Assembly: GCA_029864385.1 (NCBI GenBank) | Contig: JAOTTL010000062.1 | Span: 1 to 20,381 of the forward strand | Length of the DNA: 20,381 bases | Source of the DNA: SG8-41 sp029864385 | Lineage (GTDB): Bacteria; Pseudomonadota; Gammaproteobacteria; Burkholderiales; SG8-41 | Reading direction: 5' to 3' | Shown: positions 1 to 8,210 of the stretch, in pieces | Numbering within the stretch: position 1 is the stretch's first letter | How the letters are laid out: every line of letters starts with the position of its first letter | The notes under the pieces: model-generated | The model's database searches: none | Seen by the model: only the letters and a program-made list of their open reading frames with translations | What the model was told of the DNA's origin: nothing | Position numbers and translations under genes: made by a program

Positions 1-1497
1 GCGCCGCAGACCGCGCAAGATCGCGAGAAGCTCGTCGCAGAGCGCCGCGTCAAGCTTCAAGCCCTGCGCGCGAAGGGCTTTGCCTACCAGAACGGATTCC
101 AGCGCGAGCATTTGGGCGCCGAGCTGGTCGAGAAGTACGAAAAGACCGACCGCGATTCGCTCGATCTCAATCCGGTCGCAGTCAAGGTCTCTGGCCGGCT
201 GATGCTTCGGCGGACGATGGGCAAGATCACCTTCGCGAACATCCAGGACATGAGCGGCCAGATTCAGATCTTTGTGGCCGACAACGCTCCGAGCAAGGAA
301 GTGCACGAGGCTTTCAAGCATTACGATATCGGCGACATCATTGGCGTGAGCGGCGTACTGTTCAAGACCAAGACCGATGAGGTGACCATCCGCGTCAGGG
401 AAATGCACCTGCTGGCGAAGTCGCTGCGGCCGCTCCCGGACAAATTCCACGGCCTCACCGACCACGAGCTGCGCTACCGCCAGCGCTACGTCGACCTGAT
501 CGTCAACGAAGAGACGCGGCTGTTGTTCGCGCAACGCTCGCGCATCACCCAGGCCATCCGTGACTTCCTCCTCAGCAAGGGTTACCTGGAGGTAGAGACG
601 CCGATGATGCAAACCATTCCCGGGGGCGCCGCGGCGCGGCCGTTTGCGACGCACCATAACGCGCTGGACATGGATTTGTATCTGCGTATCGCGCCGGAGC
701 TCTACCTCAAGCGGCTGGTCGTGGGAGGGTTCGAAAAGGTATTTGAGATCAACCGCAACTTCCGCAACGAGGGCATCTCGACCAAGCACAACCCCGAATT
801 CACCATGCTGGAGTTCTACGCGGCGCATACGAACTACCAGTACATGATGACCATGATCCCGCTGATTCTGGCTTACGCTGCGAAAAACTCCCTCGAGATG
901 TCGACCATCAACTACCAGGGACATGTGATCGATCTTACCAAGCCATACCAGCGGCTCACGATCACGCAAGCGATCAAGCAGCATCACCCCGAAATGACAG
1001 ATACCACGCTCAATGATCGCGCTGCGCTCATTGCCAGGCTGAAGGAGCTCGGCATTACCTACCGCTCCGCGGACGGCATCGGCGGGCTGCAGTTGACGCT
1101 GTTCGAAAACACGGTGGAGGACAAGCTCATTCAGCCCACCTTCATACTCGATTACCCGACGGAGGTCTCGCCGCTTGCCCGCCGCAGCGACAAGAATCCG
1201 GAAATCACCGAGCGCTTCGAGCTCTACATCGCCGGTCGCGAAATCGCCAACGGCTTCTCCGAGCTGAACGATCCCGAAGACCAGGCAACGCGCTTCCGGG
1301 AGCAGGTAAGCCAGCGCGAAGCAGGTGACGCCGAGGCCATGCACTACGACTCGGATTACATTCGCGCCCTCGAGTACGGCATGCCACCCGCGTCCGGCGC
1401 GGGAATCGGAATCGACCGGCTGGTGATGCTCTTCACCGACAGCCCGTCGATTCGCGACGTTATCCTGTTCCCGCTGCTGCGCCCAGAGCAGGAGTAG
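1..1497 (+). CDS. lysS: Lysyl-tRNA synthetase, class II (5' end cut by window edge)
   Basis: Cytosolic enzyme that activates lysine with ATP and charges tRNA-Lys. The frame is open to base 1 and the upstream residues read as a normal LysRS N-terminus (REKLVAERRVKLQALR), so the TTG at 112 is internal and the true start lies left of the window. Visible order: N-terminal helix, OB-fold anticodon-binding domain (around visible codons 60-140), then the class II catalytic core with motif 2 (FRNEGISTKHNPEF, from visible codon 254) and motif 3 (GAGIGIDRLVML, from visible codon 466). The 498 visible codons match the roughly 500-residue family. The 74-bp gap to the next gene has no convincing terminator, only a doubled GTGGCTAA (1510-1525). 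Confidence 0.97.
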   Translation, partial: APQTAQDREKLVAERRVKLQALRAKGFAYQNGFQREHLGAELVEKYEKTDRDSLDLNPVAVKVSGRLMLRRTMGKITFANIQDMSGQIQIFVADNAPSKEVHEAFKHYDIGDIIGVSGVLFKTKTDEVTIRVREMHLLAKSLRPLPDKFHGLTDHELRYRQRYVDLIVNEETRLLFAQRSRITQAIRDFLLSKGYLEVETPMMQTIPGGAAARPFATHHNALDMDLYLRIAPELYLKRLVVGGFEKVFEINRNFRNEGISTKHNPEFTMLEFYAAHTNYQYMMTMIPLILAYAAKNSLEMSTINYQGHVIDLTKPYQRLTITQAIKQHHPEMTDTTLNDRAALIARLKELGITYRSADGIGGLQLTLFENTVEDKLIQPTFILDYPTEVSPLARRSDKNPEITERFELYIAGREIANGFSELNDPEDQATRFREQVSQREAGDAEAMHYDSDYIRALEYGMPPASGAGIGIDRLVMLFTDSPSIRDVILFPLLRPEQE

Positions 1498-1571
1498 CCA
1501 TCACCACTGGTGGCTAAGTGGCTAAGCGCGCGTAACAAAATCAAGTAGATCCGCCGCAGATTAACGCAGAC

Positions 1572-3536
1572 ATGGACCACCCGCTCTGGCAGCCTTCCCC
1601 CGAGCGCATCGCCCGGGCCAACCTCACCGCGTTCATGCGCGACGTGCAGCAGCGCTGGAACGCGACCACCGGCGATTACTCGAGCCTTTATCAATGGTCG
1701 GTGACCGAGCCGGAGCACTTCTGGCAATCGGTATGGTCGTTCTGCAAGGTCATCGGAGAGCACGGCGACGGGCCCGTGCTGACGGACGGCAACAAGATGC
1801 CCGGTGCAAAGTGGTTCCCGGAAGCGCGGCTCAATTACGCCGAGAACCTGCTGCGCCGGCGTGATCGCGCCGCCGCGATCGTATTCTGGGGAGAGGATCG
1901 GTTGAAAAGCCGCGTGACCTACGGCGAGCTGTATGCCGAAGTCTCGCGCCTGTCACAAGCGCTACGCGCGGCCGGCGTCAAACCAGGAGACCGCGTAGCG
2001 GGCTACATGCCCAATCTTCCCGGGACGGTAATCGCGATGCTGGCCGCGGTGAGCATCGGCGCCACCTGGTCCTCGTGCTCGCCCGATTTCGGCGTCCAGG
2101 GTGTACTCGACCGGTTCGGGCAGATCGAGCCCAAAATACTTTTTGCCGCTGACGGCTATTTCTACAACGGAAAGACGGTCGATGTCATCGACCGTCTTAA
2201 GGAGATCACCGCAAATCTTCCATCGGTGCAGACGGTCGTCGTTGTACCCTATACAAGGCGCGACCCTGTTATTCGCGGAATCCCCAATTCCGCGAATGTC
2301 CATGAGTTCATGGCGCCGTATCGGCCGCAGCGGATCACCTTTGAGCGGCTGCCCTTCGACCACCCGCTCTACATCCTCTACTCGTCGGGCACGACCGGAG
2401 TCCCCAAGTGCATCGTGCATGGTGCCGGTGGCACGCTTTTGCAGCACCTCAAGGAACACCAGCTGCATGTCGACCTCAAAAAGGGCGACCGGCTGTTCTA
2501 CTTCTCGACTTGCGGCTGGATGATGTGGAACTGGCTTGTCACGGGGCTTGCGTCGGGCGCAACCGCGCTGCTCTACGATGGTGCGCCGCTGATCGCCGGC
2601 GGACGCATCCTCTTCGATCTTGCCGAGACCGAGGCCATGACCGTCTTCGGTACATCGGCAAAATACATCGACGGCATCGCGAAGCTCGGACTCAAACCGC
2701 GCGAGAGCCATCGCCTCGGCCCGCTCAGAACGCTGCTGTCGACGGGCTCGCCGCTGCTACCCGAAGCCTTCGATTATGTCTACCGCGAGATCAAGGATGA
2801 TCTCCATCTTGCGTCCATCTCCGGTGGCACCGATCTCATCTCCTGCTTCACGCTCGGAAATCCGATCGGGCCGGTATGGCGCGGAGAGTTGCAGTGCCGC
2901 GGCCTGGGCATGAAAGTCGACGTCCTCGATGAGCAGGGGCGTTCGGTGCGCGGCGAAAAAGGAGATCTCGTTTGCACGGCGCCTTTCCCCTCGATGCCGG
3001 TCGGCTTCTGGAACGACCCCGACGACGTCAAGTACCGCGCAGCCTATTTCGAGAAATTCCCGAACATCTGGTGTCACGGCGACTACGTCGAGCTGACCGC
3101 GCGTGACGGCCTGATCATCTACGGCCGCTCGGACGCGGTACTCAATCCGGGCGGCGTGCGTATCGGGACCGCGGAAATCTACCGGCAGGTCGAACAGCTC
3201 GACGAGGTCGTGGAAAGCCTGGTGATCGGCCAGTCCTGGCCGCCCGAGCAGCCCAACGACGTGCGCGTCGTCCTGTTCGTCAGGCTGCGAGATGAGCTCA
3301 CGCTGGACGACCCGCTGATCGAGAAGATCAGACGGCGGATCCGCGACAACACGACGCCCCGCCACGTGCCCGCCAGAGTGGTTCAGGTCAGCGATATTCC
3401 ACGCACCAAGAACGGCAAGATCGTGGAGCTCGCCGTGCGCGAGGTCGTTCACGGCCGCTCGGTGAAAAACCTCGAATCGCTCGCCAATCCGGAAGCGCTC
3501 GCGCACTACCGTCAGCGTCCGGAGCTCGCTTCCTGA
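1572..3536 (+). CDS. aacS: Acetoacetyl-CoA synthetase
   Basis: AMP-forming ligase (ANL superfamily) of 654 residues, the usual length for AacS, converting acetoacetate, ATP and CoA to acetoacetyl-CoA in the cytosol. The N-terminus (PLWQPSPERIARANLTAFM) is typical of the family. The P-loop YSSGTTGVPK starts at Tyr270, the A8 hinge GRSDAVLNPGGVRIG at about residue 518, and the adenylation lysine is Lys616 in PRTKNGK. The ATG at 1572 has only a weak Shine-Dalgarno, but it gives the expected N-terminus. In a PHB producer this enzyme lets acetoacetate, including that from PHB breakdown, re-enter as acetoacetyl-CoA, the substrate of the PhaB encoded about 6.5 kb downstream. A related short-chain acyl-CoA ligase specificity is possible but less likely. 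Confidence 0.93.
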   Translation: MDHPLWQPSPERIARANLTAFMRDVQQRWNATTGDYSSLYQWSVTEPEHFWQSVWSFCKVIGEHGDGPVLTDGNKMPGAKWFPEARLNYAENLLRRRDRAAAIVFWGEDRLKSRVTYGELYAEVSRLSQALRAAGVKPGDRVAGYMPNLPGTVIAMLAAVSIGATWSSCSPDFGVQGVLDRFGQIEPKILFAADGYFYNGKTVDVIDRLKEITANLPSVQTVVVVPYTRRDPVIRGIPNSANVHEFMAPYRPQRITFERLPFDHPLYILYSSGTTGVPKCIVHGAGGTLLQHLKEHQLHVDLKKGDRLFYFSTCGWMMWNWLVTGLASGATALLYDGAPLIAGGRILFDLAETEAMTVFGTSAKYIDGIAKLGLKPRESHRLGPLRTLLSTGSPLLPEAFDYVYREIKDDLHLASISGGTDLISCFTLGNPIGPVWRGELQCRGLGMKVDVLDEQGRSVRGEKGDLVCTAPFPSMPVGFWNDPDDVKYRAAYFEKFPNIWCHGDYVELTARDGLIIYGRSDAVLNPGGVRIGTAEIYRQVEQLDEVVESLVIGQSWPPEQPNDVRVVLFVRLRDELTLDDPLIEKIRRRIRDNTTPRHVPARVVQVSDIPRTKNGKIVELAVREVVHGRSVKNLESLANPEALAHYRQRPELAS

Positions 3537-3632
3537 CGCAAGCGTGATCCATGTCACGCGCCAATCCGCTTCCGGCGTTTCCTGTCGCCACCGGGCGACG
3601 CAGCGATTCCGGGCTGCGACAACGCCTCGCTA

Positions 3633-3650
3633 AATGATAGGTAAATCATT
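3633..3650. promoter_or_regulatory. Inverted repeat in the aacS / glycine-zipper gap
   Basis: A perfect 6-bp dyad, AATGAT-N6-ATCATT, lies in the 210-bp gap. There is no U-tract, so it is more likely an operator or chance AT-rich dyad than a terminator. Nothing else convincing is seen in the gap apart from the possible promoter at 3681-3707. Confidence 0.25.
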
Positions 3651-3680
3651 GTTGCCGGGAGCAATTTTTCACATCGCCTG

Positions 3681-3707
3681 GGAATTCCTGCGCGTAGCAT
3701 AGTCGTT
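3681..3707 (+). promoter_or_regulatory. Possible ECF-sigma-type promoter of the glycine-zipper gene
   Basis: GGAATT (3681-3686), 15 nt, then GTCGTT (3702-3707) loosely resembles ECF/RpoE-type promoters (GGAA-type -35, GTC-type -10), 39 bp before the start codon. Envelope-stress control would suit an envelope protein, but the match is weak and no family consensus was computed. Confidence 0.25.
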
Positions 3708-3746
3708 GCACGAGGTGGAGCTTTCCGGCGAACACAGGAGGCGACC

Positions 3747-4355
3747 ATGTCAGATACTCAGAATCGAGTGAATCCGATCGTCGCGATCGCGGCCGTGTCC
3801 GTGATCATTTTGAGCGCGGTGGGTGGCGGCGTGATGACTGGCATCATTCCGAACTCTTTCTCGAAGAGCACCGAGCATCCGGCGGCGACGCAAGCCGCAG
3901 ACAGCGCGGCAGCACCGCGGCAGATGGCAGCGCCGTCGACGACCGCGCCGCTTTCCCGGATAACCCCGAGTGCGCCGGTCCGCATCGCCGCGGCCGAAAT
4001 GCCGACACTCGCGCCCAGCGTTTGCGCCGACTGCGGCAAGGTCACCACGATCAATGTGGTCGAGCAGGCGGGCGAAGGAACCGGGCTCGGCGCCGTGGCC
4101 GGCGGTGTGATCGGCGGTGTGCTCGGCAACCAGATCGGGCGCGGAAACGGGCGCAAGATCGCGACGGTCGCGGGTGCTGCGGGCGGTGCCTATGCCGGCC
4201 ATCAGGCAGAGAAACACGTTAGGACCACCCAGCGCTGGAAGGTTGCCGTGCGGATGGAAAGCGGCTCGACGCGCATGTTCTCCTACAATCACGAGCCGAG
4301 TGTCCATGTCGGCGATTACGTCAGGGTCCGGGATGGCGGGCTGATGTTGAACTGA
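3747..4355 (+). CDS. Membrane-anchored glycine-zipper (SlyB/17-kDa antigen-like) envelope protein
   Basis: A 202-residue protein with a clear Shine-Dalgarno (AGGAGG just before 3747). Residues 9-33 form one hydrophobic segment without a lipobox, so it is probably an uncleaved anchor. An Ala/Pro/Thr-rich linker (about 40-90) follows, then a Cys pair (C93, C96; VCADCG), a glycine-zipper membrane segment of Gly/Ala repeats (about 112-151) and a small C-terminal beta-like domain ending in DYVRVRDG. The glycine zipper plus C-terminal domain is the layout of SlyB/PcpB/Rickettsia 17-kDa antigen proteins, known as envelope-integrity factors. Here the anchor replaces the usual lipid. It stands alone, with its own terminator downstream. 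Exact role unknown. Confidence 0.85.
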   Translation: MSDTQNRVNPIVAIAAVSVIILSAVGGGVMTGIIPNSFSKSTEHPAATQAADSAAAPRQMAAPSTTAPLSRITPSAPVRIAAAEMPTLAPSVCADCGKVTTINVVEQAGEGTGLGAVAGGVIGGVLGNQIGRGNGRKIATVAGAAGGAYAGHQAEKHVRTTQRWKVAVRMESGSTRMFSYNHEPSVHVGDYVRVRDGGLMLN

Positions 4356-4374
4356 CGCTGACGTTCTCCACAGA

Positions 4375-4402
4375 GGCCGCTCCGCGGGGGCGGCCCTTTC
4401 TT
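4375..4402 (+). terminator. Rho-independent terminator after the glycine-zipper gene
   Basis: GGCCGC (4375-4380) pairs with GCGGCC (4390-4395) around a 9-nt loop, followed by the pyrimidine run CTTTCTT, 20 bp after the stop codon. Confidence 0.7.
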
Positions 4403-4524
4403 GTACTGCCGCCGTCCGCGTCGCTTTGACACGCCGAATCGGGAATACCTAGACTCGACCGGTAGTGCATCGGCGGGCGCGATCGCGCCCGGCCGAACAC
4501 TTCTTCCTCGCGCCGGAGACCGCC

Positions 4525-4751
4525 GTGACCGGATTTGCATTGACGCTGATTCTGGTCGCTGCGGTCATCCACGCTTCGTGCTCACAGCCATGGTGTTCAC
4601 CCCCGTGAGCTACGTCGCACCTGCGCTGGAAGTCAGTATCCTTATCGCTGCCGTAATGGGAGCGCAGCTGTTGAGAGAGGGCGAGACCCTCCGGCGCCTG
4701 ACCGCCGCCGCGGCAATGGTCGGTGGAATCGTCTGCCTGGCTATCGGCTAA
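4525..4751 (+). pseudogene. EamA/DMT-family transporter remnant with a large internal deletion
   Basis: The two ends of one drug/metabolite-type transporter are fused out of frame. From GTG 4525 the first frame reads VTGFALTLILVAAVIHAS, the typical first helix of an EamA permease (family members continue WN). At about 4576-4582 the reading moves to another frame with LTAMVFTPVSYVAPALEVS and a last helix ending VGGIVCLAIG at the stop 4749-4751. These correspond to the start of TM1 and to TM9-TM10 of a protein that is normally about 280-300 residues, so roughly 200 residues are missing. The first frame stops soon after the joint (TGA about 4606), so no functional permease is made. Recognition rests on family memory; no alignment was run. 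Confidence 0.7.
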
Positions 4752-4771
4752 GAGCCCCTACGCCCGCGCGC

Positions 4772-5578
4772 TCAATAATTCCAGATTTGCCACCAGGGCG
4801 TGTTCGCCCGGCGCGGATCGCCCTTGATCCAGGGGCTGTTGGGAAAGTTGGCCATGAGCACGCGCTCGGCGTCCTTGCGGAGGTCTTCCATCCCGAGCTT
4901 TTCGTAGGCCTTGACCAGGATCACGAGTCCCTCTTCGTTGGCCGGCGCCTGCGGATAGGTCTTGAGCGCGGCCTGGGCACGGTTCGCTGCCGCCACATAA
5001 GCCCCGCGTTTTATGTAGTAACGCGCCACATGAACCTCATGCGCCGCCAGCGCGTTGACGAGGTATTTCATGCGCTCGATCGAGTCTGGCGTGTAACGGC
5101 TGTTCGGGAAGCGCGCAACCAGTTCCTTGAACGCCAGGAACGCATCGCGGGCGGCCTTCGGGTCGCGCTCGCTGAGATCCTGCCCGCTGATGTAGCCGGT
5201 CCAGCCAAGATCCTCGTTGAAGCTGGCGAGCCCCCGCAAATAGTACGCGTAATCGACGTTGGGGTGATTCGGATGCAGCTTCATGAACCGTTCGGCTGCG
5301 CTGATCGCCTCGCTCCGCTTGTCGTCCTTGTAATAGGCATACGGGACTTCGAGCTGCGCCTGCTGCGCGAAGCGCCCGTGCGGGTAGCGCGCCTCGAGCT
5401 TCTGGTAATACTTGATGGCCTCCTCGTAATTGGGCTCGTCGAGCTTGGCTTTCGCCTCAGCGTAGAGTCTCTGGGCCGACCAGCCCTTGGTCTCGTCGGG
5501 CTGCTCGCCAAACAAGCCGCAGGAGGCGACGAGGACGCCCGCGAGTAGCGATAAACTATGTCGAAGGATGGACCGCAT
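4772..5578 (-). CDS. bamD: Outer membrane assembly lipoprotein BamD (ComL)
   Basis: 268-residue lipoprotein of the BAM complex, which inserts beta-barrel proteins into the outer membrane. A signal peptide ends in the lipobox VASC with the lipidated Cys20. The rest is a TPR solenoid (YAEAKAKLDEPNYEEAIKYY at the first repeat, LEARYPHGRFAQQAQLE next) of the usual length. It is divergent from rluD, an arrangement I recall as common in betaproteobacteria, and convergent with the transporter remnant. Its start codon (CAT at 5576-5578 on the plus strand) lies 15 bp from a perfect TATAAT, so the leader should be very short and no Shine-Dalgarno is visible. Confidence 0.96.
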   Translation of the reverse strand: MRSILRHSLSLLAGVLVASCGLFGEQPDETKGWSAQRLYAEAKAKLDEPNYEEAIKYYQKLEARYPHGRFAQQAQLEVPYAYYKDDKRSEAISAAERFMKLHPNHPNVDYAYYLRGLASFNEDLGWTGYISGQDLSERDPKAARDAFLAFKELVARFPNSRYTPDSIERMKYLVNALAAHEVHVARYYIKRGAYVAAANRAQAALKTYPQAPANEEGLVILVKAYEKLGMEDLRKDAERVLMANFPNSPWIKGDPRRANTPWWQIWNY

Positions 5579-5592
5579 GAAAGTGTCGGAAA

Positions 5593-5598
5593 ATTATA
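5593..5598 (-). promoter_or_regulatory. -10 element of bamD
   Basis: Read on the minus strand this is TATAAT, a perfect -10 hexamer, 15 bp before the bamD start codon. No good -35 is found at the expected distance, and the predicted leader is only about 8 nt. Confidence 0.4.
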
Positions 5599-5615
5599 GC
5601 TCAAAGCACACCGGG

Positions 5616-6521
5616 ATGGCGCCTCTCAGGCTCACCGTCCCTCCTGCGTGTGCCGGCCTGCGGTTGGACCAGGCGCTGTCTCGTTTGTTGCCACAGTATT
5701 CGCGCAGCCGGCTCGCGCGATGGGTACGCGCGAGCCAGATCAGGCTCGATGGCGCCGCCGCGCTCCCGCGCCGCCGCGTCTGGGGCGGCGAGGTGATCGA
5801 CATTGTTCCGGCTCCCGATCCGGTGAGCCTTGTCAACGAGCCCGAGGACATCGCGCTCGATATCGTCCACGAGGACGCGGCCTTGCTGGTCATCAACAAG
5901 CCGGCCGGGCTCGTCGTCCATCCTGGAAGCGGCAACTGGAGCGGGACGCTGCTCAATGCCTTGCTGCGACACCTGCCGGATCTGGCGCGACTGCCTCGCG
6001 CCGGCATCGTGCACCGGCTCGACAAGGACACCAGCGGCCTGCTGGTCGTGGCCAAGACCTTTGCCACGCAAACCGATCTCGTGCGCCAGCTGCAGGCGCG
6101 CAGCGTGACGCGAGAGTACCGCGCGCTCGTGCATGGACGCATCACGCGCGATGGCAAGGTCGAGGCACCCATCGGGCGCCACCCCGTCAGCCGGACCCGC
6201 ATGGCGGTGGTTGCCCGCGGCCGACATGCTGTCACGCACTATGAAGTGATGGAGCGTTTTTCGGAGGCCACGCTCCTGCGCTGCCGGCTGGAGACTGGCA
6301 GAACGCATCAGATTCGCGTCCACTTCGCCTCAATCGGTCACCCGCTGGTTGGCGATCCCACCTATGGCAAGCGACACGCAACGCTCGCGTTCCCGCGACA
6401 GGCACTTCACGCCGAGCGCCTCGCCCTGCGCCATCCGGAGACTCGGCGGGTTAAGAGCTGGCGCGTTTCCCCGCCCGCGGACATGCAACGCTTGATCCGG
6501 GCGTTGCGCAAGCAGGCATGA
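5616..6521 (+). CDS. rluD: 23S rRNA pseudouridine synthase RluD
   Basis: RluA-family enzyme that isomerises uridines of helix 69 in 23S rRNA. An N-terminal S4 RNA-binding domain (RLDQALSRLLPQYSRSRLAR) precedes the catalytic domain with HRLDKDTSGLLVVAK. With the ATG at 5616 (MAPLRLTVPP), 301 residues, the catalytic aspartate is Asp136, against Asp139 in E. coli RluD, which favours this start. The frame is open further left: ATG 5577 would share its CATG with the bamD start codon, and ATG 5487 would run inside bamD. The stop overlaps the pgeF start (ATGA at 6518-6521), indicating translational coupling. Confidence 0.94.
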   Translation: MAPLRLTVPPACAGLRLDQALSRLLPQYSRSRLARWVRASQIRLDGAAALPRRRVWGGEVIDIVPAPDPVSLVNEPEDIALDIVHEDAALLVINKPAGLVVHPGSGNWSGTLLNALLRHLPDLARLPRAGIVHRLDKDTSGLLVVAKTFATQTDLVRQLQARSVTREYRALVHGRITRDGKVEAPIGRHPVSRTRMAVVARGRHAVTHYEVMERFSEATLLRCRLETGRTHQIRVHFASIGHPLVGDPTYGKRHATLAFPRQALHAERLALRHPETRRVKSWRVSPPADMQRLIRALRKQA

Positions 6522-7270
6522 CACTCGACCCCGACTGGATCGTGCCCGATTGGCCCGCGCCGCTATGCATCAAGGCGGTCATCACGACGCGCGCGGGCGG
6601 ATCCAGCACCGGCCCCTACGCGGGCCTGAACCTCGGGCTGCGCACCGGCGACGACGCCAGTGCCGTTGCAGCGAATCGCGCGCGGCTGCGCGCCGCGCTA
6701 CCCCAGGAGCCCAGGTGGCTGCAGCAGATGCACGGCAGCGTGGTCGCCGACGCGGACGCGCTGACGACGGACATGCCCGAAGCCGACGCGAGCATCACGC
6801 ATTTCCCGGGAACAGTCTGCGCGGTCCTCGTGGCTGATTGCGTTCCCGTGCTGTTCACGAATCGCGCCGGGACGGTGGTCGCCGTCGCCCACGCAGGCTG
6901 GCGCGGTCTCGCCGGTGGCGTGATCGAGCGTACCGTCGCGGCGATCGGCGGGCAGCCTGGCGACTTGCTGGCCTACCTGGGACCCGGCATCGGGCCGCAG
7001 GCTTTCGAAGTCGGCCCTGACGTAAGGGAGGCTTTTCTCGCAATTGACCCGCACGATGCCGGCGCGTTCACTTCGCACACCCCGGGAAAATGGCTGGCCG
7101 ATCTCTTTCTGCTGGCGCGCAAACGGCTCCAGCGCGCAGGGGTGCAACACCTCTTCGGCGGCGGGACTTGCACGTACTCCGATCCCGCGCGCTTCTTTTC
7201 CTATCGTCGCGACCGGATGACCGGCCGCATGGCGGCGCTCATCTGGCGCGAGGAAGCCGACGGACCCTGA
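6518..7270 (+). CDS. pgeF: Peptidoglycan editing factor PgeF (YfiH/laccase-domain purine nucleoside enzyme)
   Basis: 250-residue Cu-oxidase_4/DUF152 protein. The conserved metal/active-site triad is visible as His72 (QQMHGS), Cys108 (ADCVPVLF) and His125 (AHAGWRG), one residue from the E. coli YfiH set H71/C107/H124. The motif LGPGIGPQAFEVG follows. Family members have purine nucleoside phosphorylase/deaminase activity, and E. coli YfiH keeps wrong amino acids out of peptidoglycan stem peptides. The start overlaps the rluD stop by ATGA, so both are probably made from one mRNA. Confidence 0.93.
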   Translation: MTLDPDWIVPDWPAPLCIKAVITTRAGGSSTGPYAGLNLGLRTGDDASAVAANRARLRAALPQEPRWLQQMHGSVVADADALTTDMPEADASITHFPGTVCAVLVADCVPVLFTNRAGTVVAVAHAGWRGLAGGVIERTVAAIGGQPGDLLAYLGPGIGPQAFEVGPDVREAFLAIDPHDAGAFTSHTPGKWLADLFLLARKRLQRAGVQHLFGGGTCTYSDPARFFSYRRDRMTGRMAALIWREEADGP

Positions 7271-7328
7271 TTCGCGTCGGCGTCGGCGGTTCTGGGCCAG
7301 CTTCGCCTTTCTCGCACCTGTCATCGCT

Positions 7329-7363
7329 CACGGGACACGGCCCGTGATGTTATCCCGTATAAT
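7329..7363 (+). promoter_or_regulatory. Promoter with dyad upstream of the ZIP-phaC operon
   Basis: TATAAT at 7358-7363 is a perfect -10, 70 bp before the ZIP start. The expected -35 region is poor but falls inside a perfect dyad, CACGGG-N6-CCCGTG (7329-7346), a possible activator or repressor site, or a terminator hairpin of pgeF without a U-tract. Confidence 0.45.
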
Positions 7364-7433
7364 TCCGCGCTTCCCTTCCTATTGCCGGCGTGCGGCACGA
7401 GCGGCCGCCCGGCCTAGACAGAAGCGCTCGGCG

Positions 7434-8210
7434 ATGACGACACTGGCCTGGATCGGCGCGGCAACAGTGGCAGGCGGTGTGCTGTCGGTTGCAGCCGCGG
7501 GCGCGCTTGCGCTTAGGGCACGTGCCGCTCACATCCCGGTTCTGATCAGCTACGCGGTCGGGGCGCTCCTCGGCGCAGTTTTCCTGGAACTGCTCCCCCA
7601 CGCATTCCGGCTGACGGATAGCCCCGAGCGGATGGCTGGCACCATTCTCGTCGGGATATTGGTTTTTTTCGTCCTCGAAAAGCTCGTGCTGTGGCGCCAT
7701 TGCCACGTCGAAGAATGCGAAGCGCATGACCCGCCCGCTTTTCTGCACGATCACGGACGAAGCGGCGCGATGATCATGATCGGCGACACCTTCCACAACT
7801 TCGTCGATGGCATATTGATCGCAGCCGCCTTTATGGCAAATCACGAGCTGGGCATCGTTACTGCGATGGCCATCATCGCGCACGAGATTCCGCAGGAAAT
7901 CGGCGATTTCCTGATTCTGTTGCATTCCGGTTATACGAAAAACCAGGCGCTCCTGCTCAACGTCCTGTCGAGCGCCGCCATGGTGGCTGGCGGACTCATC
8001 GCCTACTTTGCACTGCAGACACTGCAGCAATGGGTTGCGCCTCTGCTCGGGCTCGCGGCTGCGAGCATGCTCTATGTGGCGGTGGCGGACCTGATCCCCG
8101 GGTTGCACCGCCGTCCCGAGCTGGGTGCCACGGCGCAACAGGTCGTGCTCATCGCGCTGGGTGTGATGACGATCTGGCTCGTGGGCGAAATCGCACACTC
8201 CGCCGCATGA
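7434..8210 (+). CDS. ZIP-family divalent metal transporter
   Basis: Inner-membrane ZIP (Zrt/Irt-like) permease of 258 residues, probably importing zinc or a similar divalent metal. The signature motifs are HNFVDG (His121) and HEIPQE (His150), the metal-binding helices TM4 and TM5, and a short His/Glu/Cys-bearing loop (CHVEECEAHDPPAFLHDHG) precedes them. The ATG at 7434 is chosen because it puts the first hydrophobic helix at the N-terminus; ATG 7344 would lie upstream of the TATAAT and add an Arg-rich leader. The stop overlaps the phaC start (ATGA, 8207-8210), so it appears translationally coupled to PHA synthase. Which metal it moves cannot be told from sequence. Confidence 0.9.
   Translation: MTTLAWIGAATVAGGVLSVAAAGALALRARAAHIPVLISYAVGALLGAVFLELLPHAFRLTDSPERMAGTILVGILVFFVLEKLVLWRHCHVEECEAHDPPAFLHDHGRSGAMIMIGDTFHNFVDGILIAAAFMANHELGIVTAMAIIAHEIPQEIGDFLILLHSGYTKNQALLLNVLSSAAMVAGGLIAYFALQTLQQWVAPLLGLAAASMLYVAVADLIPGLHRRPELGATAQQVVLIALGVMTIWLVGEIAHSAA

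Noticed and set aside
1962..3557. Long minus-strand open frames opposite aacS
   Set aside because: Antisense shadows of a complete, motif-bearing enzyme gene.
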